Origin: Gnetum montanum
Taxonomy: Eukaryota; Streptophyta; Gnetopsida; Gnetales; Gnetaceae
Direction: 5' to 3'
DNA length: 64,000 nucleotides
NCBI GenBank assembly: GCA_015680685.1
Contig: MNCI01006679.1
Coordinates: 184,501 to 248,500, forward strand
The translations under genes were made by a program, and so were the position numbers. The notes beneath the pieces are model-generated. The model did not search any database and was not told where the DNA came from. It worked only from the letters and a program-made list of their open reading frames with translations. Positions 38,788-49,235 of the stretch are shown here, in pieces (position 1 is the first letter of the stretch; each line of letters opens with the position of its first letter).

Positions 38788-39159
38788 CATCACCAAAATT
38801 CTATTTTTCATTGTTTTTTGTTGATGACCATTTATGTTGATATTGATGTTATGGCTAATGTTAGCCAATATCCTAGTTGTGGATAGTTTATTATTTTTAT
38901 GCTTTATTATTTAAGAAATTTTCCACACCATGTGGCCATGGCCATTATGTTGTAGATATTTTAATTTTAAGTTTTAAAATTTGGTTATATTGTTTTATTA
39001 TTATTGCTTTATTATGGTTTTATAGTTTTATGTTGTAATTGTGGTTTAACACTACATTGGCCAATCTGGTTATTTTGTTATAATGCAATAAAAATGTTGA
39101 GATGATTAGGTAATAAGGCTATAGACTAAAATAGAAATAAGATAAAATGATGTTTGCCA
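38788..39159 (+). other. 3' flank of the antisense gene of C
   Basis: No coding frame. T-rich. Aligns with the 3' flank of the deleted copy in A (CCACACCATGTGGCCATGGC against CCACACAATGTGACCATGGC), so it is probably the 3' untranslated region of the antisense transcript. Confidence 0.5.
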
Positions 39160-39320
39160 GTTTAAGGCCATGGCAGGCGATGTAGTGTATGCCAATTTTA
39201 GGCCATAGTGGGCCATAGGATTTGCTAGTTTTAGGCCATGGATGACCATATGTTATTTGCTAGTTTGAGGCCTTAGCAAGCCATGGGTTTTGCTAGTTTT
39301 AGGCCATGGAAGGCCCTCAT
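39160..39320 (-). repeat. GGCC-dyad / TTAAACTAG tandem repeat of element C
   Basis: About five units in reverse orientation (GCTAGTTTTAGGCCATGG with a following GGCC), lying between protease and the antisense gene exactly as in A and D. Confidence 0.75.
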
Positions 39321-39610
39321 GTTTTGAGAAAGAAAACATTTTTTGTCTATTTTAAAGTTTTGATGAATTTTCTATTTTTAAATCTTGTATGAGGCTTTTA
39401 TGCTTATCTGACTAAAAGAGAAAAGAAAAGGCTTTAATAAGTAAAAATGAAAACAAAGGCAAACTCTTAGGCTACATGAAAATTAAAGCTTAACATAAAG
39501 TAAATGAAATGGCATAAATAGGTAAAATGTAATTTAAGCTAATAGGCTATAAGTACATATGGTTACATGGTTATAAGTGCATAGGGTAGGAGGAGGATTA
39601 GGGGCATACA
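39321..39610. other. Spacer between module-border repeat and protease of C
   Basis: A-rich noncoding sequence; nothing recognised. Confidence 0.4.
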
Positions 39611-40490
39611 TCACTTGTGCAAATGTTTCCTAATTTTTGAACTATGAGGAAATGTGTGAGGTCTATTTTGTACAAGCTTGTATTTCCTATCTTCCTCACT
39701 AATGATGTTAATGGGGAGCTCTCCCCATAGTGTATTCCTTGATCCATAATTATTGTTTCTGGCCTTCTTTGTTGTATTGGGTTGCTTGACATTGTAGCTA
39801 GGAGTTTCTTGCTGAAACTCAACCTCAAATCCTTGCTCTATGTCTATGTTGTTAATTGCTAGGGGAACCACACTATCACCATGAATGATAATTTCAACTC
39901 CCTTATAAGGAAATTGAATTTTTTGGTGGATGGGTGAAGACATAGCTTGTAATTAAGCTACCCAAGGCCTCCCTAGGATAAGGTTGAATCATAGTGTTTC
40001 CTCTACCACCAAGAAGTTAGCTATTGTAGGGAATTACTCCCCTACCACAAAGTCCAAGGAGATGGATCCCTTGATAGCAACCCATGATCCATTGAAGAAT
40101 TTAATAGGTGATGTTGACATATGTGTGTATGTTTGGTTAGGCCTAAATGCTCAATGATGATATAGGGATCACATTTGTTGCTATCCCATCATCCCCATGC
40201 ACTCTATAGACTTTATATTATCCAAACCTTATCATTATAAACAAAGGTTCCTTGGTCACTTCATTATCTTCGGGGCTAGTCTTGATTTCGATGTTGCAAA
40301 ACACTAGGGATGTTGACGTTATTCCTTACCTAGGTGAACAAGGTACCATCACTACATGTATGCACTCTTCACTAGTGAGGATGTCCTAGCTAATGGGAAT
40401 TGAGGTCAACATCTTGACTAGTACCTTGCAATGTGCAATAGAAGTCATGAAAAGGACATAAAGGCTAAGGATTGTATTTTTTTATTTTGG
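39611..40490 (-). pseudogene. PR: Retropepsin region of element C
   Basis: Reads MLTSIPIS-DILTSEECIHV, then the active-site strand VHGDDGIATNVIP (catalytic D kept), then FNLILGRPWVA and the tail MSSPIHQKIQFPYKGVEIII followed by HGDS, each matching the intact frame of D. The last 110 codons are open (39,611-39,943). Upstream stops disable it. Confidence 0.8.
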
Positions 40491-41209
40491 CAACTATTTG
40501 ACCTATTCCATTACATGTAGGAAATCTTTGTTATTGGCTAGGGGCTTGTCATTCCTATTATTCTTAACTTTCTCCATGTGCCTCAAGATATGTAGTTTAT
40601 GTTTTGGTTGTTGCAGCGTCTTCTCTTTTCCTTTTCCTTATTATCTAGGATCCTTTAGTGATTTTCTAGTCGAAGTAGTCTGGGTTGTAGAGGTCATGGA
40701 CATGAATGATATGGGAGTGGGCTTTGTCAGGCCCACTTCTACTCATTCCTTGGCTTGGTTATCATTCTTGTTTTTGGACCATTACGTAGGCTTCTTCCTT
40801 TGCTTGATTGTGGCTTCCAAATTATTATTGCTTGTTTGGGAGGGAGAAGCCATTGCATTGGCCACCATAGGGGACTATTGTTCAATTGTATAGATGGATT
40901 CGATGGACATTGGAAGGGGAGGTACTATAATTACAAAAGACACTTTGGGAAGCATTGGTGGTGGTATCCTTATAGCAAAGGGGGATCTTAAACTAGTGGA
41001 AGTTGAAGGGTCCTTTTCGTTACGAGAAAGCACCCAAACCACAACTGGTTCCCTCACAAGTCTTGGGTCATGGTTAACATTGAATGTTGCTATGGTATAT
41101 GGGTATTGTTGGCATTCAATGGATGTTGATATATGTCCATTGATTGGTTTTAAGGCCTAGCTGGGTTGGATGTGTCAAGCACTAGTTCACCCGTATATAT
41201 CATTTTTTG
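40491..41209 (-). other. gag-protease linker of element C
   Basis: Degenerate linker corresponding to 48,480-49,235 of D. The longer + strand frames here (40,498-41,160) have no family resemblance and look like chance. Confidence 0.45.
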
Positions 41210-43028
41210 TAAATCATCTTTTAATGCAAGGAAAAAGTTGGTGTCATGATGGAGTAGCTCATGATAATGATAGAAGTGATCTAGCCTAAAATATCTAGGC
41301 ATTAGAGAGTCATCTTTGGATGCTCAAATGGGGTCTTTGACTATCTCACATAGCCTCTCATGCCTCTTAAGAAGCATTTTCATTCATTTGCTTATATTGT
41401 ATCCTCCCACTCTTTAATAGTTGTTCTAGGAGTTTTGATGCCTTTAAGGGTAACCTAGTGCATTTAGTTTGGTCTTTTCACTCAAATTTAGGCCTCAAAG
41501 TAGTTGATGCAAAGGCCTAGAAATTGAAGTTTGGTTTTTATTATTGTTAGTAGGGGCCTTGGGTTAGTTAGTTCTTGGTCCTTAGATGGTTGTTTTGTTT
41601 TATTTTGCTACAATGTCCATCACCATGCTATGATTCCTTCCCATATCCTTATTATTTCATGCATGTTGGTTCTTATATGCCATGTAGGTGGGGTCATGGT
41701 TGATCTTTGTAGCATCCTCTATGTTCTTGGTTTGGGAGAACGCTTGACTAAGTGACTGTGGGTTAAGGTAGTATAATTTTGACTTGATGAAGTCATTAAC
41801 CACCCTAGAAGGTGACTTTCAACTATTGATTATGGGATCTCATTTAGTAAAGTGTTCCATCGTTGGATGAACTTTTGCATTAATTCAAGGGATCCTTACT
41901 TGACCTTCATTAACTGGTGAAGGGTTGTATCATGTTTTAAGTTAGACTTAAAATGGTTAATAAATTGCAAAATTAGGTCTTCTAAAGAGGTTATGGATCC
42001 TCTCAGTAAGGCATGGTATCAATCAAGGGCTTTTCCCATAAGAGACATAAGTAAGATTCTTGTTATTATATGTGATTAGGCTTGTAGTAACAAGTACTCA
42101 GAGGGAAGGTTATGAGATGTTAGTTGGGATTACCATTTCCATTATACTCGATAAACTGTGGTATGAGGATACCATGGGGAAGAGTTAGTGGTGGGACCAT
42201 AGGACTAATGGGATCATCTTGATAGAATTCCATTATCTTGATAGTCTAGGAAATAGAGGCCTTAAGCCTCTTTAACTCTTTGGTTAAGTCCTAGATCATT
42301 TGGAAGGCTTGATCCAATCCTTGGATTGCCCCTATCAATTATGGAGTTTTCAAAAAAGACTATGGTATAAGATGAGAAGCTTGTGGCCTTGCAATAGGTT
42401 ACAACACCAAGGAAAGAGGTTGGATCATCATAGTGGTGGGTGGGTTAAGCAAAGAAAAAGAGGTTTGCATAGATATTTGTGGCATAAAGGGGGTATATAA
42501 TCCTTGGATCAATTGAAGTCCTACTGTGGATCCCATCTAGGTGAAAAATTGATTAACGGTGGTCACAACAACTAATGATGGCTACACAAACTGTGGATAT
42601 ATGGTGAAAGACATGGAAAAGTGGAAGGTTGTAGACTACAACACCAATTGTGTTTGGTGTGATATGGTAATGGGTGTTGGTCCAAACATGGTAGGATAGG
42701 AAGAATTTGAGAACTAAGGGATTTGTCTTGTGGAAGAGGTAAGGAGGGTTGAGGTAGGCACTATGGACTTGGACATCAATTCTTAAAAGGGCTCCCCTAT
42801 GAGATTTTCATGTTTGAACATAGCCCCTAACTCATCCTCTTCATCTTGTTTCTCATTCAAGCTAGCCTTTCCATCCTCCTCATCCATCTTAATTAATTAA
42901 GATAGGATGCATGCATAGGTTTCAGTTAGGGGTATCTTATTATATTGGGAAGGAAGGTATTCCTTCCCATTGCAATGTATAAGCTCATATTCCCTCCTGG
43001 CTTTTGCTTCCATTCTTGGAATCAGCAT
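41210..43028 (-). pseudogene. gag: gag of element C (degenerate)
   Basis: Start at ATG 43028 with MLIPRMEAKARREYELIH and YLPSQY, matching QTEMKVKRQYELFH and FIPSPY in D. The middle block VPPLTLPHGILIPQFIEYNG followed by HLITF (about 42,120-42,240) matches the capsid block of D. The zinc-knuckle equivalent HYHELLHHDTNFFLALKDDL lies at about 41,215-41,280. Numerous stops. Confidence 0.8.
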
Positions 43029-43894
43029 GCCAACTTGAATCTTGAAAAAAAGTAGTTATAGTTGTATCTGTTTATTACTAAAAATTTGGGGCTTTTCTTC
43101 CTAAGCCTAACTAATTTCCTACACTCAACAACAATGATGTCCTTAGGATCATACATCCTTATGGCTTGTTGGCTAGTCTTGGTATTGTTAAAGTTAAAAG
43201 GTAAAAAGGTTTAATGTTGGAATGACATGTTGATAATGTTGAAAATTTTGGCTTAATATAGTGTTTAATTAATACCAATAAATATTTAGCAAAAGAAATA
43301 TTTAGAGTGCCAAAGGAAGTATGACTATCAAAGGTTATAGGCTGCATAGTATAGGTGGTGGCCAAAGGGGATGTACCCTTATTTTTAGGAAAAAGTAATT
43401 GTTTGGTGTCAAACCTCCATCACACTAGGTTTCCCAACAACACCCATGTTGGAGATAAAAAAGGAGAAAGAATGAGGGTAAGATGAAAAATATTACACCT
43501 CTCTCTATAGTGTTGGAGGGTTTACATTTTGGAAAGTCATATGGCTTTGGTCCAAAAATCAAGGTGAAAATCTTAATTTTTCAAAGGTTTTGATTTTGAT
43601 AGGCCACCAATGCTAGCCTTATTGGAAAATTTTTACAGCAAAGGTTGGGGGGGGGGGGGGGGGGGGGGTAAGGTTTTGGTTGAAACACCCATGCTAGGTT
43701 TGAAGTATCTAACAACTTCTTTGAAAATCTCCAAAAGCCCAAATCTCTTGCAAGCTGAACTTTGGGTTTTGATTGCAATGTTGATTTGTTAGTAGAAAAA
43801 GTGTTAAAATTTTTTTAAATTTTTTTAAAGGTTTTAAAATTGCAAGAAACAAGGTTAAAATAGGTAATAGGATTAGACACAGAACTTAGGCAAA
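43029..43894 (-). other. 5' leader of element C
   Basis: Noncoding between PBS and gag. Contains the G run at 43,647-43,668. Short frames built on that run are artefacts. Confidence 0.5.
43647..43668 (+). repeat. G homopolymer of 22 bases
   Basis: Uninterrupted G run on the + strand, antisense to element C. The surrounding word CCAATGCTAGCCTTATTGG resembles the array words of A and C. Confidence 0.8.
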
Positions 43895-43913
43895 GGCCTT
43901 CTTTGTAGCACCA
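43895..43913 (-). promoter_or_regulatory. Primer binding site of element C
   Basis: On the - strand TGGTGCTACAAAGAAGGCC, against TGGCGCTAGAAGGAGGGCC in D: 15 of 19 positions agree and three of the four differences are transitions. It lies 11 bases from the LTR end. Confidence 0.7.
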
Positions 43914-43924
43914 AAAAGCTATAA

Positions 43925-44230
43925 CAACTAGAAAATTTGGTTGCTAGAAAATTGAAGATCCCAAGTAGATTAGCTTTTATCTTAGATCCCAAGGGCCTTC
44001 TAAAAATAGGATCCAAGGAGCCTTGGATGTCTTGTCGATCACCCAGGGACTTAGAGAGTATCAATGGAGGTAATAAAATGAAATTACAATACAGATCTAA
44101 AAATATATGAACAAAATAGACCAAATCTAGCTACTTGTACAATAATGAAAACTATAAAATTTATTTTAATAAAAAAAAGAGTTTAGAGATTATACAACTA
44201 TGCCTGAGGAAGTAAAAGGAATCTCACTAT
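43925..44230 (-). repeat. 5' LTR of element C, gag-proximal part
   Basis: Aligns with 25,865-26,170 (e.g. ATTACAATACAGATCTAAAA). It is broken at 44,230 by insertion X and continues at 62,161. Confidence 0.8.
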
Positions 44231-44356
44231 TGACCTTTTGATATGTCAAAACCTTAAGGAAAATGGAAAATAGAGGATGTTTGCATGATGTTTTGTTTAT
44301 AGGACAAGATTATGGACAAGGACAAAGCAAATTAGGAGCAAGCGCAAAGGACTCAA

Positions 44357-44361
44357 GGACT
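44357..44361. repeat. Target site duplication GGACT, left copy (element D)
   Basis: GGACT before TGAAACACC. The same five bases follow the CA end of the 3' LTR at 61,142-61,146. Confidence 0.85.
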
Positions 44362-44579
44362 TGAAACACCACAAAATTTTGAGCTTAGTACTTCTCCAAC
44401 AAGAATCGGGCTAAGTCATGATGCTCCCTAGCATGACTAAAGCTTGAGGGCCCCACAGATAGCTTCAAGCAGAGTCGAACTCAACAAGGGGCAGTTCCCT
44501 GGGATCTGCAGACGACCACGACAACATCTGCTATCAAACATGGCAACTTCGGAGCTCAAGATACTCAGTCTTCACTAAG

Positions 44580-45165
44580 TATGCATTCACAGCATATACG
44601 CCCAGCGTACACGCCCAACGTACATGCCTAACATGTACGCTCAGCATGTATGACTGATGTATATGCCCGGCATGCAATCCCCAAAGACGGCATGGAAACA
44701 ACACTTCAGAGCAAGATTTGGTACAAGGCATCAACTCACACGAACAGAGCAATCATCAGGTGTTGACATCATGCATTCTGGAGTTTATACGCTGAGTATG
44801 CAACGTATACGCCCAGTGTGTACGCCCAGCAGATGCAACATGAACGCCCAACGTATATAGTCAGCGTATACGCCCACCGTATACGCCCAACGTATACGCC
44901 CAGCATGTACAAAGTGCACGACCAGTGTGCAACACAATGTACACCAACCAAAGCTCTCCAGAATCGTGGCAGATTAGGGTTAATCAAGCTCAACATCCGC
45001 AGGCAGCATTCTCATGGCATCCAAATTCAAATCTGAAGGCTGAATGACTTCTTTGATTTTGATCAAGTCTATATGCCAAGGTCATACATCCGGCGTATAT
45101 ACGCTGGTGTATAGTAGTATACGCTGGCGTACAGCGGTATACGCTGGCGTGCAGCACGCTATACA
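44580..45165 (+). repeat. TATACGCCCAGCG minisatellites in the 5' LTR of D
   Basis: Two clusters. From 44,580 to about 44,935 there are dozens of short words such as GTATACGCCCAGC, GTATACGCCCAAC and GTACACGCCC spaced about 10-20 bp. At about 45,094-45,165 there is TATACGCTGGCGTACAGCGG, partly dyadic. All are CpG-rich and sit upstream of the TATA box. Confidence 0.85.
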
Positions 45166-45282
45166 CTTGTAAAATCTCATTCTTTTGCACCCGGTCAATG
45201 TGCCACATGTCACCCGACCTGAGAGTCCAGTGCTCCACGGCTAATCATCCCCTCCCAGACCCGTGTCTAGTGTCAAACCTCA

Positions 45283-45290
45283 TATAAAAA
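45283..45290 (+). promoter_or_regulatory. TATA box of the element D LTR promoter
   Basis: TATAAAAA within CCTCATATAAAAACCCC. Transcription would be expected to start some 30 bases downstream. The 3' LTR has lost this site by deletion. Confidence 0.65.
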
Positions 45291-45861
45291 CCCCAATTTT
45301 TCACTAGATCGGGGTTGGCAATTTTGAGCAAAACTAGAGACAAAAGAGATGCTAAGAAACTAGAGCAAAAAAAAACCTTATACGCTGGACCTCGACCCTG
45401 CACACTGAGCATCCAGCCTTTACGTTGTGCCTGCAGTTGAATCCATCACATAATCATCCCTACATCAACCGGGGCTATTCTTCCACCTTGTGTGTCAGAT
45501 TCACAACTGCGTTAGACCGGTGCATTGTAACTTTCATTCCGCAATAACATTGCTACATTTCTTTGCTAAAATCTGTTATAGCTTTTTCATTCATTGTTGT
45601 ATGTTTACTGCTTATGCTCTTGTACGTTTATGCTTTGTTTTGCATTCGTTACGCCATTTACGTATAACCTAGCATACAGCATATCTGTGTACATTCGGGG
45701 AAATCCTTGCCTGATCCGCGTGCAGACCACTCAAGGTACTCTACCTTCGTTAATTCCAGCTTGCCCTCAAACAAAGGTAGGGTCTTCTGTACTTGTCCGG
45801 GGATCTCCTGGTTTCTTTTTCATTCCAGCCGAAGACCGACGATTTCGAACAGTACAAAAAA

Positions 45862-45880
45862 TGGCGCTAGAAGGAGGGCC
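45862..45880 (+). promoter_or_regulatory. Primer binding site of element D
   Basis: TGGCGCTAGAAGGAGGGCC, five bases after the LTR end. It starts with TGG, as expected for pairing with a tRNA CCA end. I do not assign the tRNA species. Confidence 0.75.
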
Positions 45881-46019
45881 GAAAACTGCTTAAAACTTAC
45901 TGTGCTCTCATACCTAGATTTTCTCAGACCCACACTGCGTCGATCCTAAACCCAGTTTTGAAATCCCTAGATCGGCATCCTATTCTACAAAATTCCCAGC
46001 ATCTACACTACTGGGTTTA

Positions 46020-46345
46020 CACTGTACGCTCTATGCTGTAGACTTTGTCTACGCTGCTGAGTTTACGTTGTACGCTCTACGCTGTAGACTCTGTTTACGC
46101 TGCTGAGTATACGCTGTGTGCTCTATGCTATAGACTCTGTCTACACTACTGAGTATACGCTGTACGCTCTACACTGTAGACTCTGTCTATGCTGCTGATT
46201 TTACGCTGTACGCTCTACGCTGTAGACTCTGTCTACGCTGCTGAGTATACGTTGTACGCTCTACGCTGTAGACCCTATCTACGCTGCTAAGTATACACTG
46301 TACGCTCTATGCTGTAGACTCTGTCTATGCTGCTGAGTATATGCT
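46020..46345 (+). repeat. 46-bp tandem repeat in the 5' leader of D
   Basis: About seven units made of TACGCTCTACGCTGTAGACT, then CTGTCTACGCTGCTGAG, then TATACGCTG, with scattered CG to TG/CA changes. Lies between PBS and gag. Confidence 0.88.
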
Positions 46346-48033
46346 AAGACCCAATCTATACGCTGTACGCAACGAACGTAGGTATACGCCGTATTGAGTA
46401 TACCAGTTTCGTATCCCTTCCACCGTGTCGTATTCATAACCATTCATCATGAACACTGCAAACTCCAACGCTGCAACCAAGCCAGTCATAGACATCATGG
46501 GCACCATGGACGTTCAACAACCCATTGTACAACCCACAGTGGGGCCTTGTTGGTCTCTCAGATTGCAAGGGAGGAATCCATCGTTCAACATTATAACTCA
46601 GGACCAATAAAATTTCATATGCATAAAAATACAAGCATGCCTAGCCGTAGACCAAACTGAAATGAAGGTTAAGAGACAATACGAACTCTTCCATAGGGGA
46701 GGACATGAGTTCATCCCTTCCCCATATGATATCATCCCTCTCCTAGAGCATTACTCTGAGCTCATCTCACAACTCCTTCTGCAAAGGAGCCAGTCTCTAG
46801 ATCAGCCTATGGTAAATCCTTAGTTGGAAGAGGAGGATGACTTCACAGCCCAATTCGAGCATGAAGATTTGTACCATACTCTTAGTCCACAAACCTATGC
46901 CAACCCGTTGTTTCATCCAGCCACAGGGGAAATTACGTCCCTTCAACCATTTAAGTTCATCCAAGCACAAATACCTCAACAAGAATCATCCACACTTGTT
47001 CATATTCCTCCTGTAACAGACCCGCAACTCAACACACTTCTCCTTGCTATTTCCCCCGTTGCAACAGTAGCCCCATTCTTGCAAGTACAACATCCTCAAA
47101 ATAATGTAAGAGCAACCTTCCCGCCCAGAGTGATTGGGATGCTGCATGTGATACCTGCTTCTACGTCTGCTCATTATATCCCCTGGATCCAAACCCAAGG
47201 AGCCCCTTTCACCGCTGTAACTCAACGAGTTCAGAGTGCATCTATACAAAGCGTGACTGGCCAATGGGCAGCGATTGGTGTTCAACCACATCAATTCCCC
47301 CACTATAATATACCGCCTCACATAATTCTACTAGCTAACATCCCTCAAGGACAACCACAAAAACAATAACCCCTTGCCTACAATATGCCACCCCTAGTAC
47401 CACTCACCACAAATATTCCGCAAACACAGCCTCCAACTACACAACTTTCTTCCTTCCAGCCCACTATCCAACAATCTAACCTGTATACTGTACAACATCC
47501 TCAACCTACTATCTCACCTAGTGCCCAAGACTAGGCTGACGTTAAAAAGCTAATGCAAGAGCTAACAGATGAGGTCAAATGTCTCAAGATAGCCGCCAAT
47601 GGAGAGCTCAAGGTAGTGGACTTCTATCATGATGACCCTATCAGCTCTTCGGTTCCGCCTCTAACACTACCTAAGGGTGTTTCCTTACCCACGTTGACTA
47701 AATACAACAGGGAGACAGACCCCAACGCTCATCTCATAACGTTTAGACTAGAGTGCATGCTACTTCAGGCATGGCCACATGCCATTCTACGAGTGTTCCC
47801 CATGTCCCTCGCAGGGAGAGCGCTTGATTGGTATCAGGCCTTGCCATGAAACTCAATATCTTCTCTGGAAGATTTGTTACACCAATTCGTCACTAGGTTC
47901 AAGTATAACTTGAAACTTGAAGCAACACTTGATAGTCTCATACAGGTCAAGCAAGCACCTCTTGAACTTGTCCAAAAATTCATCCAACAATGGAGTGCTG
48001 CTCTCAATGAGCTCCACGAGCCGATCCCAGAGA

Positions 48034-48034
48034 N
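48034..48034. other. Single N at an assembly junction in gag of D
   Basis: The reading frame changes exactly here (from GCTCCACGAGCCGATCCCAG to CAGTAGCAGAAACACAACAA), so sequence may be missing or misjoined. Other single N positions are 8943, 50904, 50974 and 60431. Confidence 0.8.
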
Positions 48035-48639
48035 CAGTAGCAGAAACACAACAAGTGAATGTAGGACAACAAAGAAAACCGCCTGTTGCCCCTGCTAATT
48101 ACACTAAACCCCCTCCTGCGATGGCACCTGAATCATCCGCATCACAAAACCCAACACCAGGTCGCATGAGGAACTTTGAAAGGAAGGATCCCTCTCAATA
48201 TACGTCGTTGCCCATGAAACCATCGTAGTTGTTCGACCAACTCTTGAAGGCTGGATTGATGAAACATAAATAGTTATTCCCCGCAACGATCCAAAGGCAT
48301 GATAGGTTCTATCAACTAGTTCAGAACCCAAACCTGGCAACGCCAGACGAGCCCCTAGTACCAAAAGGCTTTAGAATGGACCATTTTTGTGATTATCATC
48401 AACGTAATGGGCATGGCACTAATTATTGTTTCACCCTAAAACAAGATATCCAATAGATGATCGACGGAGGTCAAATCACTTTTGATGAAGCCAATCCGGT
48501 CCAACCACAAAACCAGGCCATGGGCATATATAAAGATCCTCTAAACACTTAAGAAGCACCGTATGTAATTAATACCATCTACTTTGATAATGAACCAGAA
48601 ATACCTAGTATTAACACTGTATACTCTGATCATGAGCAG

Positions 48640-49115
48640 CAAATACCTAAGAAACCCTTTGTAGTGCATATTCCTTCCACTATACAAACATCAGTGCCTC
48701 AACCATCATACTCCCCACAGAAACCTTCTGTCATTTGAATACCCCCGCCGTAGCAACTTCTAGCACACCAATATCTGAAAAACCATACATGGTGCGCGTA
48801 TCTCCCGCCACTACTGTCGCAAACATACAACCACCTCCTATTCGGCCTGCCCCTTATGTAGTCTGAGTACCACCTGCGGTCGTAACAACAGAGGTACAAC
48901 CCCCAGCTAGGCCAACTCCATATGTTGTTAGGATAACCAAATATCCTAATGACCACCAGTCCTCCACTTCGCATACACAGACTAAACCGATCCCCTATGT
49001 CGTCAAAATGCCTAGCCAGCCTGGCACTCAACTGCATTCAACCGCCCAACCACAACCCCACCCTAATCCATACGTAGTACAGGTTCCAAAACAACCTGAG
49101 GTTCCGAAACCAACT
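48640..49115 (+). other. Periodic PYVV-x-x-P motif in the gag-protease linker of D
   Basis: Seven copies spaced about 20-35 residues: KPFVVHIP, KPSVI-IP, KPYMVRVS, APYVV-VP, TPYVVRIT, IPYVVKMP and NPYVVQVP, each followed by a proline/serine/glutamine-rich spacer. The reading frame is restored after a one-base loss near 48,745. It could be a repeated cleavage or docking site; the function is unknown. Confidence 0.7.
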
Positions 49116-49235
49116 ATACCCCCATGCCACACATGAGAACGCCTAGCAGACAAGCTTACACGTGAACGCTTGGAGAAGGAGCGGTAACGACTAGCCTTAG
49201 GACCTCCCAAGCCTACCCTGCTAAATGCAATACCC

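Larger units (their letters stand above)
44362..45856 (+). repeat. 5' LTR of element D (1,495 bp)
   Basis: TGAAACACC at the start, CAGTACA at the end. Shared segments with the 3' LTR are 44,394-44,565 and 45,343-45,856. Between them lies about 777 bp that the 3' LTR lacks, with the TACGCC minisatellites and the TATA box. Confidence 0.9.
46449..49235 (+). pseudogene. gag: gag and gag-protease linker of element D
   Basis: ATG 46449 (MNTANSNAATKPVIDIMGTM) opens a frame running to 48,033 with five in-frame stops. Landmarks: RQYELFHRGGHEFIPSPYD at about 46,660, a P/Q-rich part, then DPNAHLITFRLECMLLQAWP and RVFPMSLAGRALDWYQALP (capsid, 47,715-47,848), and VTRFKYNL. The single N at 48,034 changes frame. 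The zinc knuckle CDYHQRNGHGTNYC (about 48,390) is the CxxHxxxxHxxxxC form seen in plant Tat/Athila-type Gag, followed by LKQDIQ-MIDGG. A further one-base loss lies near 48,745. The linker carries a periodic PYVV motif. This frame leads without a stop-start boundary into the protease frame. Confidence 0.85.

Noticed and set aside
40498-41160. Overlapping + strand frames of 60-131 codons
   Set aside because: They are opposite to the gag-protease linker of element C, with no motif; probably chance.
43581-43792. Frames rich in glycine or proline around the G run
   Set aside because: They are produced by the homopolymer.
46020-46345. Regular 46-bp repeats as a CRISPR array
   Set aside because: No distinct spacers between constant repeats, no cas genes, and the setting is a plant retrotransposon leader.
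46394-46660. Histidine-rich 88-codon frame starting at 46,394
   Set aside because: Out of frame with gag, whose start at 46,449 is supported by downstream conservation.
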